From contig NZ_LT629765.1 of NCBI RefSeq assembly GCF_900105305.1, forward strand, positions 806,001 through 870,000: a DNA stretch of 64,000 nt. Reading direction: 5' to 3'. Below, in pieces: positions 20,685-30,132 of the stretch. The first letter of the stretch is position 1. Each line of letters opens with the position of its first letter. Under the pieces are notes generated by a model. It searched no databases. It had not been told where the DNA came from and worked only from the letters and a program-made list of their open reading frames with translations. The position numbers were made by a program, and so were the translations under genes. The DNA comes from Corynebacterium timonense (GTDB lineage: Bacteria > Actinomycetota > Actinomycetes > Mycobacteriales > Mycobacteriaceae).

Positions 20685-21173
20685 ATGAAGGTGTATCCGG
20701 ACACACCCGGAGCCGACGACCCCGGCGAGGGGCGGCGCATGGGGGTCGACGTGGGAACGGTACGCATCGGCGTCGCGGTCTCTGACAGGGACGCCCGGCT
20801 TGCCATGCCCGTGGAGACGGTGAAGCGTGTCACCGGGTTCAAGGACAGGGACGGGGCGGACATAGACAGGCTCGTCGAGCTTGTCGATGAGTACGGGATC
20901 GCCGAGGTCGTCGTGGGCCTGCCACGCGACCTGCACGGCAACGGCTCGGTGAGCGTGAAGCACGCCAAGGAGATTGCTTTCCGCATCCGTCGCCGCTGTG
21001 ACGTGCCGGTGCGCTTTGCTGACGAAAGGCTGACCACGGTGGTTGCCAACCAGGCCCTTCGTTCCGCTGGTGTCAGTGAAAGGGCTGGACGCCGGGTGAT
21101 CGATCAAGCGGCTGCGGCGGAAATCCTGCAGTCGTGGCTCGATGGCCGACTCAACAACCTGAAGGAGAAGTGA
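20685..21173 (+). CDS. ruvX: Putative pre-16S rRNA nuclease / Holliday junction resolvase YqgF
   Basis: A 162-residue RNase H-like protein of the YqgF/RuvX family, which trims the 5' end of 16S rRNA in E. coli and was earlier assigned as a resolvase. The first acidic motif is [18 protein letters not shown], followed by [15 protein letters not shown] and [12 protein letters not shown], and a terminal [14 protein letters not shown] with the last acidic residues. The alaS-ruvX-mltG-aroE order is widely conserved in actinobacteria. Its stop overlaps an alternative start of mltG. Confidence 0.92.
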   Translation: MKVYPDTPGADDPGEGRRMGVDVGTVRIGVAVSDRDARLAMPVETVKRVTGFKDRDGADIDRLVELVDEYGIAEVVVGLPRDLHGNGSVSVKHAKEIAFRIRRRCDVPVRFADERLTTVVANQALRSAGVSERAGRRVIDQAAAAEILQSWLDGRLNNLKEK

Positions 21174-21178
21174 CAACT

Positions 21179-22330
21179 GTGAGCTCCAGTGTGAACGGAC
21201 GTCGGCGGACGGGATCCATCGCGATCCTCGTGGTGTCGATCCTGCTGATTATCGGCCTCATCGCGTGGATCGCCATCATGCGCCTGTCCGACCAAAGCGG
21301 GGACTACGAAGGCGCGGGCAACGGCGAGGAAGTCGTCATCGAGGTTCCGGAGGGCTCGAGCGTCTCCGAGCTCGGCCCCGAGCTGGAGGAACGGGGAGTG
21401 GTCCGCTCGAACGCCGCCTTCCAGTCCGCAGCGCTGTCGGACGCCCGGACGGACAGTATCCAACCCGGCTTTTACCGCCTGCAAGAGGAAATGAGCGCCG
21501 CTGCGGCCGTCGAGGCGCTGCTCAACCCGGACAACAAGATTACCCCGCTGCAGGTCGCGGGCGGGGCTACGCTGATGGATATCGCGGTCCTCGGCGGGCA
21601 GACGCGCCTCGGCATCTACTCGATGATCCAGCAGGTCACCTGCGGAGATCAGCCGACTGACGGGTGCGTCCAGGTCCAGGACCTGACCGAGGTGGCAGCT
21701 AACGCGGATCCTGCGCAGCTCGGTGTGCCCGAGTGGGCGCTCGAGACCGTCACCAGCCGCGCCGGTGACCCGAAGCGGCTGGAGGGCCTCATTGCCCCCG
21801 GGGAGTACATCGTTGACCCGGGCGCGGACGCGGAGACGATCCTCACGGACCTGATTACCCGCTCGGCACAGCAGTACGAGGACACCGACATCGTGGGCCG
21901 CTCGCAGGCCGTCGGCCTGTCGCCCTACGAGCTGCTCACGGCCGCCTCCCTCGTCGAACGCGAGGCCCCGGCCGGAGAATACGACAAGGTCGCGCGCGTC
22001 ATCCTCAACCGCCTGGACGCGCCGATGCGCCTCGAGTTCGATTCCACGGTGAACTACGGCCTGCCGAGCGTCGAGGTGGCCACAACCGACGAGGACCGCG
22101 AGCGCGAGACGCCGTGGAACACCTACGCGATGGACGGGTTGCCCGAGACCCCGATCGCCTCCCCGTCCATCGAGGCGATTGGAGCGATGGAGAACCCCGC
22201 CGAGGGCGATTGGCTCTTCTTCGTCACCGTCGACACCGACGGCACGACGGTGTTTAACAACACCTTCGAGGAGCACTTGCAGGACGTCCAGCGCGCCCAG
22301 GAATCCGGCATCCTGGACTCGCAACGATGA
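21179..22330 (+). CDS. mltG: Endolytic murein transglycosylase MltG
   Basis: A membrane-bound lytic transglycosylase that cleaves nascent peptidoglycan strands. The 383-residue product has a short cytoplasmic basic N-terminus (NGRRRTGS), one transmembrane helix (about residues 12-33), a LysM-like region with IEVPEGSSVSELGPELEERG, and the YceG domain. The domain contains the catalytic glutamate in LLTAASLVEREAPAGEY near residue 260 and a conserved LRLEFDSTVNYGL-like segment. The GTG at 21179 is preferred because AAGGAGA lies 11 bases upstream; the GTG at 21170 overlapping the ruvX stop would leave only two bases of spacing. Confidence 0.92.
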   Translation: MSSSVNGRRRTGSIAILVVSILLIIGLIAWIAIMRLSDQSGDYEGAGNGEEVVIEVPEGSSVSELGPELEERGVVRSNAAFQSAALSDARTDSIQPGFYRLQEEMSAAAAVEALLNPDNKITPLQVAGGATLMDIAVLGGQTRLGIYSMIQQVTCGDQPTDGCVQVQDLTEVAANADPAQLGVPEWALETVTSRAGDPKRLEGLIAPGEYIVDPGADAETILTDLITRSAQQYEDTDIVGRSQAVGLSPYELLTAASLVEREAPAGEYDKVARVILNRLDAPMRLEFDSTVNYGLPSVEVATTDEDRERETPWNTYAMDGLPETPIASPSIEAIGAMENPAEGDWLFFVTVDTDGTTVFNNTFEEHLQDVQRAQESGILDSQR

Positions 22331-23151
22331 CCGGCGTGACGCGCCGCGCCGCCGTCCTCGGAGCACCGGTTGAGCACTCGCTGTCTCCCGTGCTGCACAA
22401 CGCCGGCTACGCCGCGGCAGGCCTCACCGACTGGGAGTACACGCGCATCGAGTGCACCGCGGAGCAGCTGCCGCGGTTGATCGCCGACGCGGACGAGACG
22501 TTTCGCGGGTTCTCGGTCACCATGCCCGCCAAGTTCGCGGCGCTCGAGGCTGCCGACGAGGCCACCGACCGGGCACGCGCGATCGGGTCCGCCAACACGC
22601 TGGTCCGCACGCCCCGGGGGTGGCGCGCCGACAACACAGATTGTCTCGGTATCGCCGCCGCGCTCGACGAGCTTCTGGGGGAGACGCCGGTGCGCTCGGC
22701 GCTGGTGATCGGCGCGGGCGGGACGGCGCGCCCGGCGCTGTGGGAGTTGGGCCAGCGGGGCGTCGATACGCTCTGTGTGCTCAACCGCAGCGACCGCTCG
22801 GCCGAGGTCCTTCCCCTGGTCGGCGACGCGAACGTCAGCTTCGTCGGCTTCGACGCCGACCTGAAAGCCCTGTCGATCGAGGCCGACGTCGTCGTCTCCA
22901 CCGTGCCCGCCGACGCGGTGACCGAGCACGCTGACGCGTTGGGCCACGCGCCGCTTCTCGACGTCATCTACGAGCCCTGGCCCACACCCCTGGCCACGGC
23001 GGCCGCCGCCAACGGGCACATGGTCGTGGGCGGGCTGGTCATGCTCGCGGCCCAGTCCTACTCCCAGTTCGAACAGTTCACCGGAGTCACGGCCCCGCGC
23101 GAAAAGATGCGGGAGGCGCTGCAACGCCACGTTTTCGCGCGCGGACAGTAG
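22327..23151 (+). CDS. aroE: Shikimate dehydrogenase
   Basis: NADPH-dependent reduction of 3-dehydroshikimate in the shikimate pathway. The 274-residue protein has the substrate-binding EHSLSPVLHNAGYAAAG near residue 17, MPAKFAALE with the catalytic lysine near residue 66, NTDCLGI near residue 100, and the nucleotide loop GAGGTARPALWEL. It overlaps mltG by four bases (ATGA). It begins an aromatic amino acid cluster interrupted only by the prepilin peptidase gene. Corynebacteria may carry several AroE paralogues; the role of this copy is inferred from its place next to aroCKB. Confidence 0.92.
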   Translation: MTGVTRRAAVLGAPVEHSLSPVLHNAGYAAAGLTDWEYTRIECTAEQLPRLIADADETFRGFSVTMPAKFAALEAADEATDRARAIGSANTLVRTPRGWRADNTDCLGIAAALDELLGETPVRSALVIGAGGTARPALWELGQRGVDTLCVLNRSDRSAEVLPLVGDANVSFVGFDADLKALSIEADVVVSTVPADAVTEHADALGHAPLLDVIYEPWPTPLATAAAANGHMVVGGLVMLAAQSYSQFEQFTGVTAPREKMREALQRHVFARGQ

Positions 23152-23172
23152 CGGGCGGGGAAAAAACTGGCG

Positions 23173-23178
23173 TAGACT
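23173..23178 (+). promoter_or_regulatory. Possible -10 box of the prepilin peptidase gene
   Basis: TAGACT ends six bases before the ATG at 23185, a leaderless arrangement. Confidence 0.4.
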
Positions 23179-23184
23179 ACCCCC

Positions 23185-23616
23185 ATGCTGATCGGGGGGT
23201 CCGGCTTGTTTTTCCTGTTTTTATGCGCGTGCGCGGTGCTGTGGAGCACAGCGCTTGCGTGCGTTGACGTCACGCAGCGTCGGCTGCCGGACGCGCTCAC
23301 GCTGCCGGCTGGGGCGCTGGCGCTCGCGTGGTGCGTCGTGCGGCCGGTGGGCCTCTGGGGCCTCGTGTGGCCCGTTTTGTACCTTCTACCTGCGCGGGGG
23401 ATTGGAGGGGGCGACGTGAAACTTGCGGTGTCGCTGGGGGTGGCGGTCGCGTGCACGGCGGGCCCGGTCTGGGTTCTTGTTGCCGTCGCCGCCGCGAGCG
23501 CGCTTACTCTTGCGGCGGCGGCGCTCACACGTTCGGCGGCCGTGGCGCACGGACCAGCGATGCTCGCCGCGGCGTGGGTGTGCGCCCTGATGGGGGGAGT
23601 GGCCTCGAACATGTGA
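23185..23616 (+). CDS. Short prepilin peptidase (A24 family)
   Basis: Aspartic membrane protease of the type IV prepilin peptidase/TadV type. The 143-residue, almost wholly hydrophobic protein keeps the first catalytic Asp in DVTQRRLPD (about residue 28) and the second in the GGGDVKLA motif (about residue 75). It lacks the N-terminal methylase domain of full-length PilD, like the Tad-system peptidases that cleave Flp pilins. No pilin or assembly genes are nearby, so its substrates must lie elsewhere on the chromosome. It sits between aroE and aroC, an arrangement I associate with corynebacteria. Confidence 0.85.
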   Translation: MLIGGSGLFFLFLCACAVLWSTALACVDVTQRRLPDALTLPAGALALAWCVVRPVGLWGLVWPVLYLLPARGIGGGDVKLAVSLGVAVACTAGPVWVLVAVAAASALTLAAAALTRSAAVAHGPAMLAAAWVCALMGGVASNM

Positions 23617-23622
23617 CAGAAT
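23617..23622 (+). promoter_or_regulatory. Possible -10 box of aroC
   Basis: CAGAAT ends seven bases before the aroC ATG, which has no Shine-Dalgarno sequence. It overlaps the prepilin peptidase stop. Confidence 0.4.
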
Positions 23623-23629
23623 AAGCGCC

Positions 23630-24853
23630 ATGCTTCGTTGGACCACGGCCGGGGAGTCCCACGGCCAAGCGCTTGTCGCGCTCGTTGAGAACATGCCGGC
23701 CGGCGTCCCCGTCACCGCAGAGGACATCGCGCACCACTTGGCGCGACGCCGCCTCGGCTACGGACGCGGCGCCCGGATGAAGTTTGAGGCGGACGAGCTG
23801 ACGCTTCTCACCGGCATCGTGCACGGCCAGACCATCGGCAGCCCTATCGCCATCCAGATCGGCAACACGGAATGGCCGAAGTGGACCACGATCATGTCGC
23901 CGCACCCGCTCGACATGGAGGACCCGGAGGTAGCGAAAGCGATGGCCTCGGGCCGGGGGGCCCGCCTGACGCGGCCGCGCCCCGGGCACGCGGACTTCGC
24001 GGGCATGGTCAAGTACGGTTTCGACGACGCCCGCAAGGTCCTCGAGCGTTCCTCGGCGCGCGAGACGGCAGCCCGCGTCGCGGCCGCGGCGGTGGCGCGC
24101 AGCTTCCTGCGCGAGACACTAGGTGTCGAGGTGCTGTCCCACGTTGTCTCCATCGGGGAGTCGGAGCCGTACGTGGGCCCCGCCCCGGCGTTTTCCGACA
24201 TCGACGCTATCGACGGGTCCCCGGTCCGCGCGTTCGGCGCGGAGAGCGAGAAAGACATGATCGCCCAGATCGAGGCCGCGAAGAAGGAGGGCGACACCCT
24301 CGGCGGTGTCGTGGAGGTGGTCGTGGACGGGCTGCCGATTGGGCTCGGCTCCCACATCTCCGGCGAGCACCGGCTCGACGCGCAGCTCGCGGGGGCGCTC
24401 ATGGGCATCCAGTCCGTGAAGGGCGTGGAGGTCGGCGATGGCTTCGAGGAGGCGCGCCGCCGCGGCTCCGCAGCGCACGACGAGATCCTGCGCGGCGAAG
24501 ATGAAGATGGGGTGCGGCGCGCGAGCAACCGCGCGGGCGGCCTCGAAGGCGGCATGACCAACGGCGAACAGCTGCGCCTGCGCGTCGGCTTTAAGCCGAT
24601 TTCCACGGTTCCGCGAGCGCTGCGCACCGTGGATATGGACACCGGCGCGGCGGCGACCGGCATCCACCAGCGCTCCGACGTGTGCGCGGTGCCCGCCGGC
24701 GGGGTCGTCGCGGAGGCGATGGTGGCGCTGGTGCTGGCCCGCGCGGTGCTGGAAAAGTTCGGCGGAGACAGCATCGGGCAGGTTCGCAGCGCGATTTCCT
24801 CGTACAATGATTATGTTTCGCAACGGTTGGCCTTCGGAGGAGATCATGCCTAA
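23630..24853 (+). CDS. aroC: Chorismate synthase
   Basis: Converts EPSP to chorismate using reduced FMN as catalyst. The 407-residue protein begins [18 protein letters not shown], the first family signature, and contains RRRLGYGRG near residue 45. It also has [16 protein letters not shown] near residue 118, [16 protein letters not shown] near residue 142, and [18 protein letters not shown] with [16 protein letters not shown] in the C-terminal part. Length and motifs are normal. Its last eight bases overlap the start of aroK. Confidence 0.96.
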   Translation: MLRWTTAGESHGQALVALVENMPAGVPVTAEDIAHHLARRRLGYGRGARMKFEADELTLLTGIVHGQTIGSPIAIQIGNTEWPKWTTIMSPHPLDMEDPEVAKAMASGRGARLTRPRPGHADFAGMVKYGFDDARKVLERSSARETAARVAAAAVARSFLRETLGVEVLSHVVSIGESEPYVGPAPAFSDIDAIDGSPVRAFGAESEKDMIAQIEAAKKEGDTLGGVVEVVVDGLPIGLGSHISGEHRLDAQLAGALMGIQSVKGVEVGDGFEEARRRGSAAHDEILRGEDEDGVRRASNRAGGLEGGMTNGEQLRLRVGFKPISTVPRALRTVDMDTGAAATGIHQRSDVCAVPAGGVVAEAMVALVLARAVLEKFGGDSIGQVRSAISSYNDYVSQRLAFGGDHA

Positions 24854-25406
24854 CCCAACCACCTACGCGGGGGCGCGCGACGCCGGCGCTGTCGTGCACT
24901 CTCGGCCGCGCGCCGTGCTCGTCGGCCCGCCGGGCGCAGGGAAGACGACCATAGGGCGTCGGCTCGCGAGCTCGCTGAACGTGCCGCTCGTGGACTCCGA
25001 CCTGCTGCTCGAGGAAGGCGAAGGCAAGGCCTGCGGCGACGTGTACGTCGAACGCGGCGAGGAAGGCTTCCGCGAGATCGAGGCGACGTACGTTGCCCGT
25101 GCGCTGGCGACCGGCGGGATTGTCAGTCTCGGCGGCGGCGCCGTCGTCACCGAGACGACCCGTCAGCTGCTCATCCCGCACACCGTCGTGTGGGTCGACG
25201 TCAGCGCCGAGGAAGGCATCCGGCGCACGTCCAGTTCGACCACGCGCCCGGTGCTTGCGTCGGCGGATCCGGCGCAGCGCTACCGGGACCTGCTGGAGGA
25301 GCGTGCGCCTTTGTACCGGGAGGTCTCCGACTTCCGGGTGCGCACTGACGGGCGCCCGCCGCAGCGCGTTGTCGCAGACGTATTGGGGTTCATCGAGTCC
25401 CTGTAG
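24846..25406 (+). CDS. aroK: Shikimate kinase
   Basis: ATP-dependent phosphorylation of shikimate. The 186-residue protein has a P-loop [15 protein letters not shown] near residue 26, the shikimate-binding DSDLLLEE near residue 51 and [11 protein letters not shown] near residue 68. SLGGGAVVT is near residue 98 and the lid/arginine region [20 protein letters not shown] near residue 134. The ATG at 24846 has GGAGGA a few bases upstream; the N-terminus is about 15 residues longer than the minimal enzyme. It overlaps aroC and precedes aroB. Confidence 0.94.
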   Translation: MPNPTTYAGARDAGAVVHSRPRAVLVGPPGAGKTTIGRRLASSLNVPLVDSDLLLEEGEGKACGDVYVERGEEGFREIEATYVARALATGGIVSLGGGAVVTETTRQLLIPHTVVWVDVSAEEGIRRTSSSTTRPVLASADPAQRYRDLLEERAPLYREVSDFRVRTDGRPPQRVVADVLGFIESL

Positions 25407-25431
25407 CGGGGGAGAAGGAGCGGGAAAGACC

Positions 25432-26505
25432 GTGGCAATCGTTGAGGTGACAGGGCCGAGCCCCTACGAAGTCCACATCGGGTACAACATCACCGGCGGG
25501 GTTGCCCGCCGCGTAGCGCAGCTGAAGGCGCGCAAGGTGGCCATCGTCCACCAGCGCCCGCTGGCGGCCGTCGCGCGTCATATTGGCCGCGAGCTCGAGA
25601 ACGAAAACGTCGAGGTCCACCTCCTCCCGGTGCCGGACGCGGAGGCGAGCAAGACGATCGCCGTGCTCGGGGGGCTGTGGGACGCGCTCGGTGAGGTCGG
25701 GTTTGCGCGCCAGGACGTCATCATCGGCTTGGGCGGGGGAGCGGCCACGGACCTAGCGGGCTTCGCGGCCGCGACGTGGATGCGTGGGGTCAAGGTCGTC
25801 CAGGTGCCCACGACGCTGCTGGCAATGGTCGACGCTGCCGTCGGCGGCAAGACCGGCATCAACACAGCGGCGGGAAAGAACCTTGTCGGCGCGTTCCACG
25901 AGCCGGATTCCGTTTTCATCGACCTCGAGCGGCTGCACACGCTGCCCGAGGAGGAGATCGTCGCCGGCTCCGCAGAGTTGATCAAGACGGGTTTCATCGC
26001 CGACCCGCGCATCTTGGAGCTCTTCCGGGAAGGCCCCGAGCGCCACTGGGAGGAGCTGGTGCGCCGCTCGGTGACGGTCAAGGCCGGGGTGGTCTCCCAG
26101 GACCTGACGGAGTCTGGCCTGCGCGAGATCCTCAACTACGGCCACACCTTCGGCCACGCCATCGAGCGCCGGGAGGACTACACGTGGAGGCACGGCGACG
26201 CGGTGGCCGTGGGCATGATGTTCGTCGCCCACCTCGCTTACAATCGCGGGCTTATCGACGCCCCGCTGCTCGCCCTCCACAAGGAGATCCTCGAGCTGGT
26301 CGGCCTGCCCACCACCTACGAGGCCGGCGCCTTCGACGAGCTCTACGAGGCGATGACCCGTGACAAGAAGTCCCGCGACGGCGCCATCCGCTTCGTTGTC
26401 CTGCGGGAGCTGGGGCAGTGCGCCCGGCTCGAGGACGCAAGCGTGGAGGAGATGCGCGCGGCCTACGACGCGATTTCCGCGCCCGAAGGAGGTCGGGGAA
26501 GGTGA
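25432..26505 (+). CDS. aroB: 3-dehydroquinate synthase
   Basis: Converts DAHP to 3-dehydroquinate with NAD and a divalent metal. The 357-residue protein shows [21 protein letters not shown] near residue 103, [20 protein letters not shown] near residue 125, the metal ligand region AELIKTGFI near residue 185, and [11 protein letters not shown] near residue 238. The GTG at 25432 is chosen where homology begins ([16 protein letters not shown]) and follows GGAGAAGGAG. The stop overlaps the aroQ start (GTGA). Confidence 0.95.
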   Translation: MAIVEVTGPSPYEVHIGYNITGGVARRVAQLKARKVAIVHQRPLAAVARHIGRELENENVEVHLLPVPDAEASKTIAVLGGLWDALGEVGFARQDVIIGLGGGAATDLAGFAAATWMRGVKVVQVPTTLLAMVDAAVGGKTGINTAAGKNLVGAFHEPDSVFIDLERLHTLPEEEIVAGSAELIKTGFIADPRILELFREGPERHWEELVRRSVTVKAGVVSQDLTESGLREILNYGHTFGHAIERREDYTWRHGDAVAVGMMFVAHLAYNRGLIDAPLLALHKEILELVGLPTTYEAGAFDELYEAMTRDKKSRDGAIRFVVLRELGQCARLEDASVEEMRAAYDAISAPEGGRGR

Positions 26506-26948
26506 AGATCCTGGTTCTCAACGGCCCGAACCTCAACCGGCTGGGCACTCGCCAGCCGGAGGTCTACGGGGCGGTGACGCTGTCGGACGTCGAGATGCAG
26601 CTCGCGGAGCACGCCGAGCGCCTCGGCGTCGAGGTGGAGTGCCGCCAGTCGAACCACGAGGGGGACCTGATCGACTGGGCGCACGAGGCGGCCGACGAGG
26701 GGTGGCCCGTGGTGATCAACCCCGGCGGGTTGACCCACACCTCGGTGGCGCTGCGCGACGCGCTCGCCGAGGTCGCCGACGGCGCGGGCTTCGTCGAGGT
26801 CCACATTTCAAACGTCCACGCGCGGGAGCCCTTCCGCCAGCACTCGTACCTGTCGCCCATTGCGGTGGGCGTCATCGCGGGGCTGGGGACACACGGGTAC
26901 ACGCTCGCGCTCGATTTTTGTGCTAGGAGGAACAATGGGAATGGCTGA
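26502..26948 (+). CDS. aroQ: Type II 3-dehydroquinate dehydratase
   Basis: Dehydrates 3-dehydroquinate to 3-dehydroshikimate by the type II mechanism. The 148-residue protein begins with [20 protein letters not shown], which carries the active-site Arg and Tyr. It continues with [34 protein letters not shown] and [18 protein letters not shown], which supplies the catalytic His. The GTG start overlaps the aroB stop, and GGAAGG lies close upstream. It overlaps pepQ by 14 bases. Confidence 0.95.
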   Translation: MKILVLNGPNLNRLGTRQPEVYGAVTLSDVEMQLAEHAERLGVEVECRQSNHEGDLIDWAHEAADEGWPVVINPGGLTHTSVALRDALAEVADGAGFVEVHISNVHAREPFRQHSYLSPIAVGVIAGLGTHGYTLALDFCARRNNGNG

Positions 26949-28026
26949 CACGCGCTTTGATACGCGGCGACGTAGGCTCGCCAGCGAGCTCGCCGCGCAG
27001 CGCATCGACGACATGCTGGTGACCAACCTCATCCACGTGCGGTACTTGTCGGGCTTTTCGGGCTCGAACGGGGCGCTGCTCGTGTCCAAGGACCGCACCG
27101 CGGCCATCGCCACCGACGGGCGCTACCTGTCCCAGGTGGCGCGCGAGGTCCCCGACATTGAGGCCACCATCACGCGCGAGGTGGCGACCTCCCTCGTGGG
27201 AACGGTGACCGAGGGCCACCGCGTCGGCTACGAGGCGGACTATGTCTCTGTCAACCAGCTGCACGCTCTGGAAAAGGCGTGCCCGGAGGGCGTGACCCTC
27301 GTGCCGGTCAGCGGGATCATCGAGGACATCCGCCTAGTCAAAGACGAGCTGGAGCTCACCCGGCTGACCAAGGTGGCGCAGCTCGGCGTGCGCGCGCTCG
27401 AGGGTCTGGTCGACTCCGGCGAGCTGCGGGCCGGGCGTACCGAGCGCGAGGTCGCCGCGGACCTGGAGTACCGGATGCGCATCCTCGGCTCGGAGCGGGT
27501 CAGCTTTGACACCATCGTCGCTTCGGGCCCGAACTCGGCGCTGCCGCACTACGGCGCGGGCGATCGCGTGCTGGCCGACGGCGACCTGGTGACCATCGAC
27601 TTCGGTGCCCACCGCTTGGGCTTCAACTCCGACATGACCCGCACCTTCGCCATCGGCGAACCCTCCGCGCAGCTGCGCGAGATCTACGACGTGGTGCTCG
27701 AGGCGCAGCTCGCGGGAGTCAAGGCGGCGGTGCCGGGGGCGAAGCTCGTCGAGGTGGATAAGGTGTGCCGCGACATCATCGAGCAGGCCGGGTATGGCGA
27801 GTACTTCGTCCACTCCACCGGCCACGGCGTCGGCCTCGAGGTCCATGAGGCCCCCTCGGCCGCTCGGACCGGAACCGGCGAGCTGCGCGAAGGCATGACC
27901 CTCACCATCGAGCCGGGCATCTACGTCCCCGTCGTCGGCGGGGTCCGCATCGAGGACACGCTCATCATCACCTCGGGTGCCCCGCGGGTGATCACCGAGT
28001 GGCCGAAGGATTTGCGCATCCTGTGA
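26935..28026 (+). CDS. pepQ: Xaa-Pro aminopeptidase/dipeptidase (M24B)
   Basis: Metallopeptidase of the creatinase-like fold cleaving Xaa-Pro bonds. The 363-residue protein has an N-terminal domain ([21 protein letters not shown]) and a catalytic domain with the two-metal ligands. These are [17 protein letters not shown] (Asp pair), [14 protein letters not shown] (His), [10 protein letters not shown] (Glu) and [11 protein letters not shown] (Glu). The ATG at 26935 has AGGAGGAACA directly upstream, and homology starts soon after; a second ATG lies at 26941. The aroQ-pepQ-efp order is common in Gram-positive bacteria. Confidence 0.92.
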   Translation: MGMADTRFDTRRRRLASELAAQRIDDMLVTNLIHVRYLSGFSGSNGALLVSKDRTAAIATDGRYLSQVAREVPDIEATITREVATSLVGTVTEGHRVGYEADYVSVNQLHALEKACPEGVTLVPVSGIIEDIRLVKDELELTRLTKVAQLGVRALEGLVDSGELRAGRTEREVAADLEYRMRILGSERVSFDTIVASGPNSALPHYGAGDRVLADGDLVTIDFGAHRLGFNSDMTRTFAIGEPSAQLREIYDVVLEAQLAGVKAAVPGAKLVEVDKVCRDIIEQAGYGEYFVHSTGHGVGLEVHEAPSAARTGTGELREGMTLTIEPGIYVPVVGGVRIEDTLIITSGAPRVITEWPKDLRIL

Positions 28027-28028
28027 TG

Positions 28029-28034
28029 TAGACT
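28029..28034 (+). promoter_or_regulatory. Probable -10 box for efp-nusB
   Basis: TAGACT just after the pepQ stop gives a leader of about 40 bases that contains AAGGAAGG ahead of the efp GTG. Confidence 0.45.
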
Positions 28035-28077
28035 TGTTCTGTTTGCACACGTTCGTCTCCCATAAGGAAGGTACCCA

Positions 28078-28641
28078 GTGGCAACTACCGCTGATTTCAA
28101 GAACGGGCTGGTGCTGAAGGTTGATGGCAAGCTTCAGCAGATCGTCGAGTTCCAGCACGTCAAGCCGGGCAAGGGCCCGGCCTTCGTCCGCACAAAGCTC
28201 AAGGACGTCGTCTCGGGCAAGACCGTGGACAAGACGTGGAACGCGGGCGTGAAGGTGGAGACCGCGACGGTGGACCGCCGCGACATGACCTACTTGTACA
28301 ACGACGGCACGAGCTACGTGGTCATGGATGACAAGACCTTCGAGCAGTACGAGCTGTCTGAGGATAAGTTCGGCTCCGCCGCTCGCTTCCTGCTGGAGAA
28401 CATGCGCGTCCAGGTTTCCTTCCACGACGGCGAGGCCCTCTTCGCCGAACTGCCGATCTCCGTGGACCTGGAGATCTCCCACACCGAGCCGGGCCTGCAG
28501 GGCGACCGCTCCACGGGCGGCACGAAGCCGGCCACGCTGGAGACGGGCGCCGAGATCCAGGTCCCGCTGTTTTTGGAGACGGGCAACGTGGTCAAGGTGG
28601 ACACCCGCACCGGCGATTACCTCTCCCGCGTTAACAACTAA
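28078..28641 (+). CDS. efp: Translation elongation factor P
   Basis: Relieves ribosome stalling at consecutive prolines. The 187-residue protein has the three beta-barrel domains of EF-P: an N-terminal KOW-like domain with [19 protein letters not shown], and the C-terminal signature near [22 protein letters not shown]. The loop lysine of KPGKG lies where other bacteria modify the protein; no modification enzyme gene is seen here. The GTG at 28078 follows AAGGAAGG. Its stop overlaps nusB by one base. Confidence 0.96.
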   Translation: MATTADFKNGLVLKVDGKLQQIVEFQHVKPGKGPAFVRTKLKDVVSGKTVDKTWNAGVKVETATVDRRDMTYLYNDGTSYVVMDDKTFEQYELSEDKFGSAARFLLENMRVQVSFHDGEALFAELPISVDLEISHTEPGLQGDRSTGGTKPATLETGAEIQVPLFLETGNVVKVDTRTGDYLSRVNN

Positions 28642-29108
28642 TGCCGGACTACAAGCGACACGGCGCCCGATACCGCGCCCGCCGCCGCGCCGTGGACATC
28701 CTCTTCGAGGCCGAGACGCGCGACGTGGATCCGGTGGCGGTGGTGGAGGACCGCGCGGCGCTGTCTCAGGACCCCAGCAACGCGGTCGCGCCAGTGGCGG
28801 ACTACACCCGCGAGATCATCACGAGCGCGGCCGTGCACCTCGACGATATCGACGACGCCATCGAGCGCTTCCTGTCGCAGGACTGGGAGATCGACCGGCT
28901 TCCGGCCGTCGAGAGGCAGATTTTGCGCGTCGCAACGTGGGAGATCCTCTTCAACGACGACGTCGAACCGCCCATCTCGATCGCCAACGCGCTCGAGATG
29001 GCGACGGAGTACGCGGGCCACACCGCGCCGCCGTACATTCACGCGGTGCTCGATGACATCATCCAGTGGAACTCCGCCGACGCGCCCGAGGCGCCACACG
29101 ACGACTAG
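28641..29108 (+). CDS. nusB: Transcription antitermination factor NusB
   Basis: RNA-binding protein of the rRNA antitermination complex, partnering NusE (S10). The 155-residue all-helical protein starts with [22 protein letters not shown], which has the basic RNA-binding patch. It ends with [16 protein letters not shown] followed by [11 protein letters not shown], the typical NusB C-terminus. The start shares one base with the efp stop (TAATG), so it is coupled to efp. A strong terminator follows. Confidence 0.94.
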   Translation: MPDYKRHGARYRARRRAVDILFEAETRDVDPVAVVEDRAALSQDPSNAVAPVADYTREIITSAAVHLDDIDDAIERFLSQDWEIDRLPAVERQILRVATWEILFNDDVEPPISIANALEMATEYAGHTAPPYIHAVLDDIIQWNSADAPEAPHDD

Positions 29109-29124
29109 GAAGTACCCGACACGT

Positions 29125-29150
29125 GCCCACCCGCTAGGTGGGCCTTTTTT
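29125..29150 (+). terminator. Intrinsic terminator after nusB
   Basis: GCCCACC (29125-29131) and GGTGGGC (29137-29143) form a perfect seven-bp stem with a CGCTA loop, followed by CC and six T. Confidence 0.92.
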
Positions 29151-29171
29151 GATGGAGAAGGAGCGAGAGAC

Positions 29172-30020
29172 ATGGCTACATTAACTGTGGAGGAAGCGAA
29201 CCAGCACAAGGTGGGGTCTGGTTTCCAGATCGCGGACGTCGACCCCCGGGCCACCCCCGGCGTCAAGGACGGCAACATCGACGAAGCCTTCCACGAGTTC
29301 GACGAGGATCTCGAAAGCCTGCAGGAGTGCCTGCACGCTAACGCGACGGTGGGCACCCCGGGTACGGGCTCGGTGCTGCTTGTGCTGCAGGGCATGGACA
29401 CGTCAGGCAAGGGGGGCATCATCAAGCACGTCGTCAGCGAGGTGATGGACATCCAAGGAGTGCGCGTCAAGGCCTTCGGCCGCCCCACCGAGGAGGAGGC
29501 GAAGCACGATTTCCTGTGGCGCATCCGGCCGCACGTGCCACAACCTGGCCAGATTGTCGTCTTCGACCGCTCCCACTACGAGGATGTGCTCGTGCAGCGG
29601 GTCAAGCAGATGGCCCCGCCGGAGGAGATTGAGCGCCGCTACGGCGCCATCGTCGATTTCGAACGCGAGCTCGCGGCGCAGGGCACGAAGATTATCAAGG
29701 TCATGCCGCATATCTCCCGCGACTTCCAGAAGGAGAACCTGCGCGAGCGCATCGAGAACCCGGAGAAGCACTGGAAGTACAACCCCGGCGACATCGAGGA
29801 CCGCGCTTTGTGGTCGCAGTATATGGCGGCGTACCAGACGGCGCTGACGAGGACGTCGACAAGCGAGGCCCCGTGGTACTGCATCCCCTCCGACGACAAG
29901 AAGTACTGCCGGACCGTGGTGAAGACGCTGCTGTACGACGCTCTGCGGGGCCTTGACCTTACCTGGCCCACGAGAGACTTCGACCCGGAGGAGGAGCTGC
30001 GCCGCCTCGAGCAGTCGTAA
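29172..30020 (+). CDS. ppk2: PPK2-family polyphosphate:nucleotide phosphotransferase
   Basis: A 282-residue single-domain polyphosphate kinase 2 family member that moves phosphate between polyphosphate and nucleotides. Walker A is LQGMDTSGKGGIIKHV near residue 74, followed by RPTEEEAKHDFLWRIRPHVP and Walker B VVFDRSHYEDVLVQRV near residue 130. The lid region holds DFERELAAQGTKIIK and RIENPEKHWKYNPGDIEDR. The sequence resembles the PPK2-related subgroup that acts on AMP and ADP more than the classical class I enzymes, but the direction and nucleotide preference cannot be read. It follows the nusB terminator with its own GAAGGAG ribosome binding site, so it is likely monocistronic. Confidence 0.9.
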   Translation: MATLTVEEANQHKVGSGFQIADVDPRATPGVKDGNIDEAFHEFDEDLESLQECLHANATVGTPGTGSVLLVLQGMDTSGKGGIIKHVVSEVMDIQGVRVKAFGRPTEEEAKHDFLWRIRPHVPQPGQIVVFDRSHYEDVLVQRVKQMAPPEEIERRYGAIVDFERELAAQGTKIIKVMPHISRDFQKENLRERIENPEKHWKYNPGDIEDRALWSQYMAAYQTALTRTSTSEAPWYCIPSDDKKYCRTVVKTLLYDALRGLDLTWPTRDFDPEEELRRLEQS

Positions 30021-30092
30021 CCGGACGGGGGTAGCTGGCGGGCGCCGAAGGCGCTGCTGAGGGCGTCTGTATCGGTTCAGCCCCGCCGATGG

Positions 30093-30113
30093 CCGTTTGA
30101 CGTGCGCAAACGG
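30093..30113. promoter_or_regulatory. Candidate operator CCGTTTG-N7-CAAACGG before the ABC transporter
   Basis: A perfect seven-bp inverted repeat with a seven-bp spacer lies 20-40 bases upstream of the binding-protein GTG, where a repressor would block transcription. The A/T-containing half sites are unusual in this GC-rich sequence. No regulator gene lies next to it; a LacI or similar regulator is inferred. Confidence 0.5.
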
Positions 30114-30132
30114 GCTGCACCAGTATCTGTGT

